From positions 1 through 64,000 of the forward strand of contig NAJO01000035.1 in NCBI GenBank assembly GCA_002077065.1: a stretch of 64,000 nt of DNA, given 5' to 3'. Numbering within the stretch: position 1 is the stretch's first letter; every line of letters begins with the position of its first letter. Source of the DNA: Cryoendolithus antarcticus (lineage: Eukaryota > Ascomycota > Dothideomycetes > Cladosporiales > Cladosporiaceae). The notes under the pieces are model-generated. The model made no database searches. It had not been told where the DNA came from and saw nothing but the letters and a program-made list of their open reading frames with translations. Below are positions 10,899 to 21,765 of the stretch, one piece after another. A program made the translations under genes and the position numbers.

Positions 10899-12688
10899 AT
10901 GGGATTCCAATCTCATGTCTCGTCCGACGGTGACTTTGTCCTGCTACCAGCACGCAGTGGCCAGGCATCGATGCCGTCTGTTTTCAAGGTGCCGAGACTG
11001 AAGGGTCACGACATGTACGAGATCACGGTGAGTGAACTGCAGCAGTACTTCTCCAGCGGCGACATCACCAGTAAGGACTACACTCAGTACTGTCTCAACC
11101 GTATACAAGCTTGCAATCCGTACCTCGAAGCTGTGATCGAGACCAACCCGGATGCTCTCGCTATAGCGGAAGTTCTAGATGTCGAGCGGGCTTCAGGAAA
11201 GGTCAGAGGACCACTACATGGCATCCCTGTACTGGTGAAAGATGTATGTCCAGCCAAGGTAAGTGCTGCTATGTTTTTTTGTTGACGTGACGCCAGAACA
11301 TGGCTACCTCGGATCGCATGCAGACCACTGCAGGCTCGTGGGCATTGCTCGGTAGCATCGTGCCCAAGGATGCTCACATCGTATCTCTACTTCGTGAAGC
11401 TGGGGCTGTGGTTCTCGGCAAGTCAAATCTCGACGAATGGGCTGGCATGCGGTGCAGCTACTACAGTACTGGCTTCTCTGCTCGAGGTGGCCAATGTCGC
11501 AACCCATTTGATCTCACACGAGAGCCATCAGGTAGCTCTTCAGGAAGTGCCGTAGGTGTCAGTGCGAACCTAGTGCCTCTCGCATTTGGCACGGAGACGG
11601 ATACTTCGATCATCGGTCCAGCACTTGCCAATGGTGTTGTGGGCATCAAGCCGACTGTTGGTCTGACTTCAAGAGGAGGTGTAATCCCGGTCTCCGAGAC
11701 TCAGGATAGTGTTGGGCCATTCGGACGCACTGTGGCGGATGCAGTGCTCGCACTCGACGTGATCGCTGGGGCCGACGATGACGATAGCTTCTCGACACAG
11801 CCAGGCAGAAAGCAGTCAAGCAGCTACTTCGCCTACGTGACAGACCGGCGCAGTCTCAAAGGTGCAACATTTGGCCTACCCATGAAGCGCTTCTGGGACG
11901 TGGCACCTGCACCGCAGCGTGCAGTAGTCGAGAAAGTCATCAATCTCATCAGGAGAGCAGGCGCTACGATCGTAGAGGTAGACATGCCGTGCGCTGAAGA
12001 GCGTTTGCATACGGATGGTCGCTGGGACTGGGAAAGGTACGGTGAGTCCGATCCGGCAAAGTCGGAAATCACGGTGAGCAAGGTACAGACATACTACCTG
12101 ATGGAGCGTTACTTAAGTCAGTTGAACAACACGCCAATGCGTACCCTGGAAGATCTCGTTGCCTACAACGACGAGAACAGTGGTGCGGAGGGAGGCAAAC
12201 CAGATCACCTCCCAGCCTTCCCATATGGTCAAGATCTATTCCATCGTTGCGTAACGACGAAAGGCATTAAAGATGAGACGTACTACTCAGCTCTACATCA
12301 TTGCCAATCCCAATGTCGCGAGAACGGCATCGATGCCGCACTCCTGTACACCAACCCCACCACCAACAGATCCCAGACCCTCGACGCCCTTCTTTTCTGC
12401 GACATCAAGATGGGTGGCCAATGCATCGCGGCTCAAGCCGGCTACCCTATCATGTCCGTTCCCATCGGTTTAGACCCAGATGGCATGCCAGTCAGCCTCA
12501 CGCTACAGCACACGGCTTGGGAGGAAGCGAGACTAGTGAAGTGGGCCAGCGCGATCGAGGATCTGGTGCTGAATGAGATTGGTCCGAGACCGACGCCAAC
12601 GTTCAAGAACCATTTGAGGAAGAATGTGCCGGTCGAGTATGCTTGGAAGTATCCGGGTGCGCCGAAGTGGGGGAGTAGTAGGGTTTAA
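10899..12688 (+). CDS. Amidase-signature family hydrolase
   Basis: Exons: 10899..11243 and 11297..12688, giving 578 residues. The donor chosen (gtatgt right after GIPVLVKD) restores KDNMATSDRMQTTAGSWALL, which matches the family. A donor 19 bases further on would insert foreign residues. The Ser-cisSer-Lys machinery is present: Lys in VLVKD (K114), SGSSSGSA (around residue 194) and GTETDTSIIGPA (around 213-224), where Ser replaces the usual GGSIR context. These enzymes hydrolyse amide bonds of small amides or fatty-acid amides; the substrate cannot be read from sequence. The first in-frame ATG is at 10899; Met at 10971 (MPSVFKV) is a possible alternative. No signal peptide is evident. Confidence 0.9.
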
Positions 12689-13446
12689 GGAACGTAATTC
12701 AGCTCCATTTTGCTGCTCGGCCAGGAATGTCGAGAGCTTCTTGCAGTGTCTTATCTTGGCTCTCTCAAAAGTCTGGAAGAAGAGTCTTGTGCTAGTATAA
12801 CGCGCGCCACGAATGGCTTCTCGAATCCGCTCGAAAAGCGAGAAGGCATTTTCTCGACTGATTTAGTGCGCGACGACCTGCATCTCCGAACAGGTCTCCG
12901 GACGACTTTTGGCTGTCACGGCTTAGTCGATAGACGCTTGCGCAACATCATTACACAACGGAGAAGATCTCTATACAATGCGGAGTGCAGCGGTACAAGG
13001 TGCCGCGACGATGGAAAGCAGTGTATCGATGTAGGCGTGCTGGACCAAGGGATATACGATGAATTGCTCAGCGCAAAATTCGGTCGGGGCGTCTATATTC
13101 GCCGGATTACTACATCAACGCGCTTCACTTCATGAATTGCGTCTCTTAGTGGGTTGGTCCAAAGAATGAGAGGGATCTGCGTTTCACGTTGTGACCAGCA
13201 ACTACGAAGTATGGCACGGATGTACATGTAATGTATGCTCCTCGGATGCGACTCAAAGTTCTCGCGGGGTCAGCAGTTTCCCCGCCCACCAGCTGTGTAC
13301 ACAGCAATACAACGATCGCGACGCGACACACGATACTGAAGAAGGCACCGGACTTGCAATTTCATCTCGTACAGACGGACTGCCACACCCTGCATCTAGC
13401 TTGACGAAATCTCTCGCCGCTTTTACCTAGCGTGGATATACTCCAT
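12689..13446. other. Intergenic region, amidase 3' / SDR 5'
   Basis: About 760 bp without a convincing ORF. The frame at 12710-13135 starts with a non-ATG codon and has no recognisable content. I see no repeat. Confidence 0.5.
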
Positions 13447-14483
13447 ATGGCCTCGCAACGCAAAACAGCGTACGTTACCGGCGCAGCCTCGGGGATTGGC
13501 CTCGCCGTAGCACGCTCCCTCAGCGCCCGCGGCTACACTCTCGCGCTCGGTGACCTCAATCTCGTCGCTGCCCAGAAAGCTCTTGCCACCCTCAACAGCT
13601 CCGACTCCGTTGCCGTCGAGGTCGATGTCTCCTCCTGGGAATCACAGCTTAAAGCTTTCGAAGCCGTTGTCTCAAAGCTCGGCAGGCTTGATGTCGCGAT
13701 CGTTAACGCTGGGGTTGGCGAGCGCGTGTTCGTACCGAACGACGGCGGCAAAGGATCCGGTTTTGTCAAGCCCGATCTGACGGTCATGGATGTTGATTTG
13801 AATGGCTTCGTGTATACGGCGAGTCTTGCGATCCAGCAGATGAGGAGGCAGGAGTCGCAAGGGGGATGGAGGGGCAAGAGTAAGCGGCCCCAGTCTCAAT
13901 CTCGGCTGTGCGGAAAACGCGCCCAAGACTAGTGAAGCTGACCTCAGACATAGTCGTGGGAACTGCGAGCGTCTGTGGTTTCTATTGCGTACCGAGTAAG
14001 CCTATATCACCAAAAGCGTATACGCCATTAGCACGGAATGACTGACCTATGCCACAGCTCTGCCAATCTATACCGCAGCAAAGCAGTAAGTCCAAGCCTT
14101 TGGACTTAGTATTGCAAAGCTATCTCGGACGCTGACATGTATCTAGCGGTGCCGTCGGCTTCGTCCGCTCCTATGGCAAATACCTCCCCGAAGAGCAGAT
14201 CTCGCTTAACGCCGTCTGCCCTCACGTCCTCCGCACCGGGATCAGCACAAGTGCCTTCTACGACTCCCTCGAGAACAAAGGTCTACTAGTACCTATGACT
14301 GGTGTCGTAAAGGCATTCGAGCACTTCATCGATAGTGAGGAAAGTGGCGAGTGCATGGAGATTGGTCCCGGGGATGTTCTTGAGATCCGAAAAGCGCCGG
14401 AGGTGGTCAATGCGGAAAGCAAGCAGTTGAACGAGCTACTGTATCATCGTGGAAGGCCGTTACATCTCGCGAAGGAGACCTAA
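13447..14483 (+). CDS. Short-chain dehydrogenase/reductase (15-PGDH-like)
   Basis: Four exons: 13447..13879, 13948..13995, 14058..14085 and 14147..14483, giving 281 residues. The Rossmann glycine motif TGAASGIG lies near residue 17 and NAG at NAGVG. The catalytic set is Ser152 (GTAS), Tyr165 and Lys169 (YTAAK), with the spacing normal for classical SDRs. Ser152 lies in a 48-nt exon and both Tyr165 and Lys169 lie in a 28-nt exon, so the active site depends on correct splicing of two tiny exons. The enzyme should oxidise or reduce an alcohol/ketone pair with NAD(H) or NADP(H). The aspartate in GDLN after beta-2 favours NAD. The substrate is unknown. Confidence 0.92.
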
Positions 14484-14519
14484 GAGTGTAATGTAGTTGG
14501 GTATCAGCCGTCTTTTGTT

Positions 14520-15986
14520 TCAGCGTGCGATCTTGTTGTCAGATGAAGAGTCCACATGACTTGCGTGTGCCAGCAAGAACTTGCAGCAAGTCAAGGTGTA
14601 CTTGCAAGCACGTGTCCACTGCTCTTCTTGCCCAAAGTTACCAAGCTTGATGCTGACCTCGCCAATCTTATCCTTGACGATCTTGTATGGCAGCTTGGGG
14701 CCGGCCGCACCGGATCTGGATCCTGGCGACTGTTCGACACGCTCGCCGACTTGTCGCACGCAGTCTAGGAATGCCACCATACTGCTATCAAAGCTTCGAT
14801 GCAAGAGGCCGAAGCTGAGGGGTACGTCACCGGCGGTGAAGAGGTCAAAGCTAGTGCCAGCGGGCTTATCTGAAGACGACGAGGATGTCGATTGACTCGT
14901 CTTCTCAATCTTCGAGGTCGAGCCTATGGGGTGTAGCTTCCAGCCAGTGAGTGTGATGTCCAGCTTCTCAGCCACAACAACGAGCAGCAGCAGTGCCTGG
15001 CCCCATGCTGCATTGATTTCAGCCCAGTCGACTGGATGCTCTGGCAGACGGCCCAAGCGTAGCCCGTTGATCGTACCGAAGAGTCCGTCGTGCGAGATGC
15101 TGAACGTATCGTTGTAGACATTCGTTCGCTGTAGAGCTTCAAGGACCTTAGTATCGTGGGCAAGTCGGTTCTGCAGGCTGTCGCGCTCCTCCTGCACGGC
15201 AGTCAACTCCGCAGCGAATGCGTTCCGCTCTCGCCAGAATTGCTCCTCTTCGTCATCGAGATCTTCTGCCTCTGCGTCAAGAGCAGCGATGTCTTCTTCC
15301 ATCTTCACCTTCTCAGCCTCTAGGGCCTCTAGCTCTGCAAGTGCTTGACGTTCGCGCCTTTTAGCGTCGTCAAGAGCCTTCTTGGTCGAAGCTTTCTCTT
15401 CGTCAATGGGCACATCGTCTTGCGCAGACTTCGAAAACTGCACGTAAGCATCGCGCTCACGAGTGACAGCCAATTGACGTTTGTGGAGACCGTCGAGAAC
15501 GAGCTCAGTACACTCAGTGCAGATCGGATGATCGATATCTGAACGCGCTGACAGGATCTCGAACAGCCGCATCGTTTGCTCGAGCTTCTGTGCTGTGACT
15601 GCAGGTTTCTCGGATGTGACGTCCGCAGGAGCCTTCTTGCCACCTGGCTTACCCTTCGTAGGAGTGGGGATTACTTCACCAGGTCCTTCAGGCGCTAGCT
15701 GCGATTCCGTGAGCATGATGTAGCTCATGTCCGGACGCAGCTTATCGGATGCGTGCTTCTCAGCTGCAGTCTGGCGCTTGTGGATCGGAGGGCCAGCCTC
15801 CCGAGAAACCTCATCGTAGTGCTGCCTTCGTTCCTTGGCAGCTGCTGAACGTGGTGCGTCGGGTGTCTTCGGCTCCAGCAAAGGCGCGGCATCTGCCAGA
15901 ATCTGGAATGACGCAGGATTGAGGTCGTTCAGCGAGTCGTCCACTTTGAGTGGCGTGCGACATTTCTGGCAAACGAGATGGTCCAT
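14520..15986 (-). CDS. Beclin 1 / Atg6 (Vps30) autophagy protein
   Basis: A single exon encoding 488 residues. Atg6/Beclin is a shared subunit of the Vps34 PI3-kinase complexes I (autophagy) and II (vacuolar sorting). The N-terminus carries paired Cys motifs (CQKCRTPL; later CTECTELVLDGL). A coiled coil spans roughly residues 180-290, rich in Glu, Ala and Lys. The evolutionarily conserved BARA domain follows, with YNDTFSISHDGLFGTINGLRLGR-type sequence and a membrane-facing aromatic tip region. The 3' end is convergent with the dehydrogenase, only 36 bp away. It is transcribed divergently from Scm3, with a 379-bp spacer. Confidence 0.95.
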   Translation of the reverse strand: MDHLVCQKCRTPLKVDDSLNDLNPASFQILADAAPLLEPKTPDAPRSAAAKERRQHYDEVSREAGPPIHKRQTAAEKHASDKLRPDMSYIMLTESQLAPEGPGEVIPTPTKGKPGGKKAPADVTSEKPAVTAQKLEQTMRLFEILSARSDIDHPICTECTELVLDGLHKRQLAVTRERDAYVQFSKSAQDDVPIDEEKASTKKALDDAKRRERQALAELEALEAEKVKMEEDIAALDAEAEDLDDEEEQFWRERNAFAAELTAVQEERDSLQNRLAHDTKVLEALQRTNVYNDTFSISHDGLFGTINGLRLGRLPEHPVDWAEINAAWGQALLLLVVVAEKLDITLTGWKLHPIGSTSKIEKTSQSTSSSSSDKPAGTSFDLFTAGDVPLSFGLLHRSFDSSMVAFLDCVRQVGERVEQSPGSRSGAAGPKLPYKIVKDKIGEVSIKLGNFGQEEQWTRACKYTLTCCKFLLAHASHVDSSSDNKIAR

Positions 15987-16365
15987 GTTGGCCTGATTAG
16001 ACTCAAAGGCGTTTGTTCAGTCGTGAAGTGTCTCTTGTCAATGAACTTGGCGCCAGCTTCCGGCCCAGATTCATAGTGACCACACCCCTCACGGCGTAGT
16101 CGACGGTATCAGCTGAGTCATGCGGACTATAATAGCGTTGGTTTGAAGAAGTGAAGTGAATGTTTGCGGTATAGGATTCTCGTTAACCTTACATTTAGCG
16201 TAAATTCCTCCCGCGGCTTACTGTGTACGGAAAGCCGCTTTACAACGCGCCTGCTCTCCTCCACCTCGCGTCTCGAAATCAATACATGGACGCGGAACCG
16301 AGGTGCCTGAAATCATACCCAGAATCCACCATACCAATGCAGGCAGCATCGGATCAGCGATCGCG
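15987..16365. promoter_or_regulatory. Divergent promoter, Atg6 / Scm3
   Basis: A 379-bp spacer between divergent genes. It may contain an extra 5' coding exon of the Scm3 gene, since the frame stays open upstream to about 16303, but I found no acceptable splice pair. No distinct motif seen. Confidence 0.4.
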
Positions 16366-19300
16366 ATGGAGCAGTATTTTCGCACGAAGGCGGATGTCGA
16401 TGATCCAGACTTGCAGCAAGTCCGGCGCAAGAACGATAGCAAGTTGAAATCACGGTTCGAGCATATATTCGCAAAGTACGAGAAAGATTTTACAGGCGTC
16501 GGCGATGAGATCGATCTGGATACTGGGGAGATCATTGTCGACAATGGCCACCTTGAAAGTATGCGACATGAGGTCGATCCAGGCAAGGAAGCTGGAGCAC
16601 AGCTGGTGCGTGCTTTCGCCGATGATTTAGAGATCGAGGGTGCCGAAAGTGGATCAGACGACGATGCGGATGAGCCAACGGATGCGGGAGCCACGACTGA
16701 AGCAACGCCAGAGGCGGACGATCAGCTCGTTGACGAGGAGAGCGAATCTGGGTATACAAGCAGTGGCATCATCACGAATGACAGTCGGCCAGCAAGCTCT
16801 CGATCGACGCCTGTTGATCTCGATGTACATTTGATGGTTGCAGGAGAGATTTCGAGAACTGATGCAGCCAGGACGAAGAAGCGGAAGCGAGGCCTGCCGG
16901 ACCATACTTTACGCGGAAGGGCAGGCTCACAGGCGACCTCGCAAAGCGCATCATCAACGTCAAGCTCACGCGCTGCTTCGCCAATGACGTTGCTTGAGAA
17001 TATTCCATTCCTCAAAGAGTCTATGCGAGCGATGCAGGAGAAAGCCAGGCCTGGTGAGGCTCTAGATGCTGGCACTATCAAGGAGCTCGGCCAAAGTATC
17101 GCCTCACAGCTTGCGCAGTACATGTCCGGCGCAGAGGTCACATCGATGCAAGCTTCCGCAATCCCTTCTCAGCCCAGGCAATTGTCCCCGTGGGAGTTCC
17201 CGGAGCTGCCAGGCGATAGACGGACGCGCACTCCAAGCCCTCCACCACTGCAGGTGGCTTCGTCGGTGGCTAGACTTGCGATGTCTCCTGGTGGAGGCGG
17301 CTCACTTTGGGCGCCTATGGTCCATCCACGTCAGCGTAAAAGACGGCGCACCAAGCTGAGGCAAGTTACGGTTGACCTCACGCTAGAGAGCGATGGAGAT
17401 GACCCGCTGTCCAGCGACTCACCGTACTACTCTGTGGAGCCTTCACATGTTCCTGAGGATACTGCACAGCTCAGAACGGAGCTCCAGGACGCCGCACAGA
17501 CCGAGCCCAAGCGTGTATGTACTAATTGTGGCGACTCATCCACGACGAACTTCAGGAAGGGCCCGAACGGCGATCTTTGCAACGCATGTGGCATGTACTA
17601 CTATCGATATGGTCTACTCAAGCCACCGTACAACCCTGAGCCGTCTCCACCGCGACCTGAGCCACAGCCTGGCACGTTCTCGGTGCTTGTACCATCAGGT
17701 CATTCCGCTTTCGGAATTGGTGAGCTGACAGATTACGACATTCCCATGACACCAGCAATAGACAGAGGATCTGTGTACACTGCGAACACAGCGCGCAGGA
17801 TCGTGGCTGGCAACGTACGGATGTCACGCTTTACGCAGGACGAAGATGAGATCATCATCAAGTGCCGCGAAGTCGATGATTTGCCTTGGGAAGCTATCGG
17901 ACGTCTGGTTTCTGGCCGCTCAGCCTATGCTGTGCAAGGACACTACAGTCGAACCTTACGAAGCAGTCCTTCCGTGGCCCGCACTGCACTGCTGGAGCAA
18001 GGCTATCGTGTATTGCGCTTGGAGTCCGTTGTCAAGGAACCCGAGATCATCGTGATCGACGACGATGAGCGAGATGAAATGTCGCAAGCGTGCACAGGGT
18101 CAAGTTCAATCATCGATCCAGCGTTGACCGGCGAAAGTCTGTTCATACCCGACACTGCTTCGCAAAGCGTGAAATCTGCTCGTCGCACAGCCTACCCTAC
18201 GCCCGAAGATGGTGTCTGCCGTGTCTTCAAGCGGTTCAGTGCGCAAGAAGATGCTGACATCCGCAAGCTACGCGAGGACGATCGCTTGAGCTGGGCGGAG
18301 ATTGCTCCCAAGGTTCCTGGCCGCACGCTGTTGAGCGTGCAGAAGCATTATCGCCGGCAGCTCGTGCCAAAATCACTGCAGACATTCGATGAAGACGGCA
18401 ATCCGGCCATTGCATCGCACGTGGAGCCTTTCTCCGGCTTCAGAAACGAGCAACAGGAGAAGGAAGAAGACAACCTCATCCGCAAGATGCGCGAAGAGGA
18501 ATGCATGACGTTTGCTGAGATGACCGAGTACCTCACTGGCCGTACTGAGGGGTTCCTGGGCAAGCGATATGCTTATCTCAAAGCCTGTGATATCCTGGCG
18601 TCCCACAAACGGACGCCGCCGCTGAGTGCGTCAGGGCTTGAGAGTCCTGGTGGTACGCAGAGGCTTACCATCGGCGAGATGTACGGCGCATCACGAGCTC
18701 GGCCGTCGCCGCTGCCGTTCGGCGCAGCGAAGAAGCTCTTGCCATGGCAATACAACTCTAGCTTAGCTGGTCCTTCGTACGGAAGTGCTGCGTTGGCTAG
18801 GAACAGAGCCAGCGTGCCGCAGATGCCCTCCAAGACTCCACAACAATCGCGATATACAGCCGTAGAGATGGGGTCTGGACCACAAACACCAGTAGCGCAG
18901 TCTCCGTCTTTTGCAAGCCCCGCCGCCACGCCAGTTGCAGTACCGAACAGTATCAATCACCCACGATCGCTTGCGATGTTCCAGACACCTGCAGCACCTA
19001 TACCTCGCCCTGAGCATCCGCCTAGACCAGCGGCCGTGGGTTCGAGTGCATGGGAGGCTACTCAGCCACTGGACAAAGGTCCGTTGCCATTCGTGCCTGC
19101 GCGCAAGGGCAGCTTGCATACCGAAGCTGGAGATGACGATGATGAAGTTACCCACCCAGTAAATGTAGCACCAGGTTCTGCCAGATCAGATGCAGTAACA
19201 GCACCTGCAACCAACGATCATGCTTCCGCGATACCTGCGATACTGCCCAGCCAAATTGCGCATACCTGCTTTGTGCCTTTGAATGACCAGCAAGCGGATC

Positions 19301-21564
19301 TAAATGTACCCGCGACTTGCAATCGCGTCATCGAGACCGAAGATGCTAATTTCCCACAGACGCTTGAAGCAACTTTGGACCAAGAGAATTTCTCAACACA
19401 GTCTGAACGCCAAGCTTTGCGGTCAGTATCTGTCGAGTCTAGCGAAGTAGGCGTCTCTCCCGAGGCCGGACAGTCTTCGTCTGAAGCAGCCCTGTCATTC
19501 TCGCACGAAGAAGACCGCCTCATTCGCAGATGGAGAGAGAAGGAAGGCTGCTGCTGGGCCGAGATTGGACTCCGCTTACCGCACCGAAGTCAGCAGGAAG
19601 TGACAGACCGCTACTACGATATGATCGTTGGCAGCGCATCCAAGACTCGTCTTCCAAAGCTGCACGACCCTGAGCACCGGCCTGGCCTACGCTACAGCGA
19701 TGCTGAGAGTGATCAGATGCTAGCTATGCACGAGCAGGGTTTGTCATTTGAGCAGATGGCCGAAGTCATGCCAGGCCGGAGTTCGACTAGCTTGCAGAAT
19801 CACTTCTTTGGCACGCTGTTGACTGCGAAGAAGATCAGACATCTGCGGTCAGAGCCGGTAATCAGCAGATCTGGTCCTGCCAACGCGCCTCTTCTTCGGC
19901 AAGCACTGGGCAATTCGGTACGGAGGATGTCGTTTGGAGAGGCCGGGCTATCGGTGTCTGGTTACACTCAATTCAGCATTGAGCCGCCTAGATTTCGCAA
20001 AGCGGTCTCTCCGACTGACCTGGATCCTCAATACCTCAGATATGGCCAGTCAAAACGTCTAGTGGAGAGTGCGTTCCCCAGCAGTCCGCCCGATCGAGTT
20101 GCGGTAAAGCAGGAGGTGATCGATCTCACCATGGATAACGGCCAACTCGAGCTACCCCCATCGCTTCCTTTACCAAGCCATAATCCGGCCATGTCGTCTC
20201 AGTCTGCGCCGCAGCATCAGCCAGCTATGCAACCACCACCTCAAGTCGCTCGACGAACTGAGCGTATCACCACGCCAGAGCCGCCGTCAACACGGTCTCC
20301 GACCGCCGATGCGCCAGATCGCACCCTCATACAGACGCCATCGCCTCATTTTCACGCTTCTGGCACTGCTTACCCACACGATGGCAATAGTACCCCTCCA
20401 ACACAGTCTAGTGTGCAGCATACATCACCACTACAACGAACACTGGCTTATGAGACTCCGGCTCGCTTTGGATATGGGTCTATGCCATACTTTGTTGCGC
20501 CAACCGCACCGATGGTGCCGCCGACGATCGAACATAGCGGCTTGCTGCGGTCACCCAGTCCGGTCAGGATGGACACCCATGTAGCTGAGCCAAAGGCTTC
20601 AAAGACGGCGAACAGGCAGCTCAAGCCTCGCAACGGTGAGCCTAAGAGACTGCGTCAGAATGGAGCTGTGCAGAAGCCAAAACCCAAGCGTAAGACGCAG
20701 GCTGTGAAGACGGCTACAGCCTTCGTTCCAGACGTGGAGGGAAGTGAAGAGGAGCCAGCTGCGCTAACGGAGGAAGACACTGACAGCGGACATGATATAT
20801 CAGCTGGGCGGTCTCGTAAGCGTGGGCGAAAGGCAAGATCCGATCGAGGCAGGAGTGAAGACGAATGGACGCCTGCCAACGAATCGCATGAAGTCAACAC
20901 CGCATCGGAACGTGATAAGATTACGAATATCGACTCTGACGTGATCGTCAACGATGCTCCTTTTCAGCCACGGAAGCGCCTACACACAAGCCAGCAGCCA
21001 TCCCCATCCTTGCTCGACGCTGCCGATTCTGACGATATGGACGAGTTGGCCGGCGAAGGTCTTGGGCCGAGAGTTGCGACTGTGATGCATCCCACTCCAC
21101 CAGCTAGCACCGCCAGTCCCCTCTCCTCGGATCCGCTTCAGAAGCCTGGCCTTGAACCTGGCTTGAGTGGCCGCGACAATAACGCTGTCGTAGTGCCTGC
21201 TCTGCCAGTGTCAAGTCAGTCTACGTCTTCACTCCTCTCTGATAGCTTTGCTCGACTCAAAAGCAGCCGGCACTCGTCTCCGTTCGCACGCCTTCGAGAG
21301 CCGTCTGTCCCTTCTGGGAGACGAAGGTCGTTGACACCAGGTGGCGCTGCACGTGAGGCGGGCAAAATTACAAGAGCGACAACGCCACGATTCGAGCCAT
21401 TACGGAGAATGAGTGGCGAGCTCCTACAATTGCGCGGCTCAGAATACTCAAATCCAGGTGACGGGTCTAGGCCAGGCAGCGGGCCACGTGCAAAAGGCAG
21501 GCGCGTGATCACTGCAAGCAGGGCGAAAATTGTGAGCAGTCACGATGACGATGAATTGGCATAG
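16366..21564 (+). CDS. Scm3/HJURP-type CENP-A chaperone with GATA-like finger and five Myb/SANT-like units
   Basis: A single exon of 1,732 residues from the first in-frame ATG. Residues about 10-70 match the Scm3 domain: SRFEHIFAKYEKDF, then DEIDLDTGEIIVDNGHL. Scm3 deposits the centromeric histone H3 variant CENP-A. A GATA-like finger follows at Cys385, Cys388, Cys405 and Cys408; its loop is 16 residues and lacks the usual Trp. Five Myb/SANT-like units lie near 485-532, 621-666, 698-738, 1043-1087 and 1109-1151, each with the W-x-x-I or F-x-x-M core and a GR turn. Basic AT-hook-like stretches (RKRGRKARSDRGR) sit towards the C-terminus. Candidate SUMO-interacting motifs (VDLTLESD, IIVIDDDE, VIDLTM) are scattered. 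Fusion of Scm3 to such domains is known in filamentous fungi; yeast Scm3 is far shorter. Confidence 0.9.
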   Translation: MEQYFRTKADVDDPDLQQVRRKNDSKLKSRFEHIFAKYEKDFTGVGDEIDLDTGEIIVDNGHLESMRHEVDPGKEAGAQLVRAFADDLEIEGAESGSDDDADEPTDAGATTEATPEADDQLVDEESESGYTSSGIITNDSRPASSRSTPVDLDVHLMVAGEISRTDAARTKKRKRGLPDHTLRGRAGSQATSQSASSTSSSRAASPMTLLENIPFLKESMRAMQEKARPGEALDAGTIKELGQSIASQLAQYMSGAEVTSMQASAIPSQPRQLSPWEFPELPGDRRTRTPSPPPLQVASSVARLAMSPGGGGSLWAPMVHPRQRKRRRTKLRQVTVDLTLESDGDDPLSSDSPYYSVEPSHVPEDTAQLRTELQDAAQTEPKRVCTNCGDSSTTNFRKGPNGDLCNACGMYYYRYGLLKPPYNPEPSPPRPEPQPGTFSVLVPSGHSAFGIGELTDYDIPMTPAIDRGSVYTANTARRIVAGNVRMSRFTQDEDEIIIKCREVDDLPWEAIGRLVSGRSAYAVQGHYSRTLRSSPSVARTALLEQGYRVLRLESVVKEPEIIVIDDDERDEMSQACTGSSSIIDPALTGESLFIPDTASQSVKSARRTAYPTPEDGVCRVFKRFSAQEDADIRKLREDDRLSWAEIAPKVPGRTLLSVQKHYRRQLVPKSLQTFDEDGNPAIASHVEPFSGFRNEQQEKEEDNLIRKMREEECMTFAEMTEYLTGRTEGFLGKRYAYLKACDILASHKRTPPLSASGLESPGGTQRLTIGEMYGASRARPSPLPFGAAKKLLPWQYNSSLAGPSYGSAALARNRASVPQMPSKTPQQSRYTAVEMGSGPQTPVAQSPSFASPAATPVAVPNSINHPRSLAMFQTPAAPIPRPEHPPRPAAVGSSAWEATQPLDKGPLPFVPARKGSLHTEAGDDDDEVTHPVNVAPGSARSDAVTAPATNDHASAIPAILPSQIAHTCFVPLNDQQADLNVPATCNRVIETEDANFPQTLEATLDQENFSTQSERQALRSVSVESSEVGVSPEAGQSSSEAALSFSHEEDRLIRRWREKEGCCWAEIGLRLPHRSQQEVTDRYYDMIVGSASKTRLPKLHDPEHRPGLRYSDAESDQMLAMHEQGLSFEQMAEVMPGRSSTSLQNHFFGTLLTAKKIRHLRSEPVISRSGPANAPLLRQALGNSVRRMSFGEAGLSVSGYTQFSIEPPRFRKAVSPTDLDPQYLRYGQSKRLVESAFPSSPPDRVAVKQEVIDLTMDNGQLELPPSLPLPSHNPAMSSQSAPQHQPAMQPPPQVARRTERITTPEPPSTRSPTADAPDRTLIQTPSPHFHASGTAYPHDGNSTPPTQSSVQHTSPLQRTLAYETPARFGYGSMPYFVAPTAPMVPPTIEHSGLLRSPSPVRMDTHVAEPKASKTANRQLKPRNGEPKRLRQNGAVQKPKPKRKTQAVKTATAFVPDVEGSEEEPAALTEEDTDSGHDISAGRSRKRGRKARSDRGRSEDEWTPANESHEVNTASERDKITNIDSDVIVNDAPFQPRKRLHTSQQPSPSLLDAADSDDMDELAGEGLGPRVATVMHPTPPASTASPLSSDPLQKPGLEPGLSGRDNNAVVVPALPVSSQSTSSLLSDSFARLKSSRHSSPFARLREPSVPSGRRRSLTPGGAAREAGKITRATTPRFEPLRRMSGELLQLRGSEYSNPGDGSRPGSGPRAKGRRVITASRAKIVSSHDDDELA

Positions 21565-21765
21565 CAGCCTACAGCATTGATTGGCAAAGTACCTGCAGTC
21601 GACACTGATGAATCGATGGTATAGATGAAGCAACAGATGCATTGTCATAATTCGTGATTATCGGTCAGTGATCAGAGTGCAGGTTCCGACCGGCAAGTCG
21701 TTCCTTGTCTTCGTCCTCCTCATCAATGCAACCCGTCCAGATAGCCATTCGCAATCTTCTCTCGT

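Noticed and set aside
16223..16365. An extra first exon of Scm3 from ATG 16286
   Set aside because: The only in-frame join would need an intron of about 20 nt, too short to splice.
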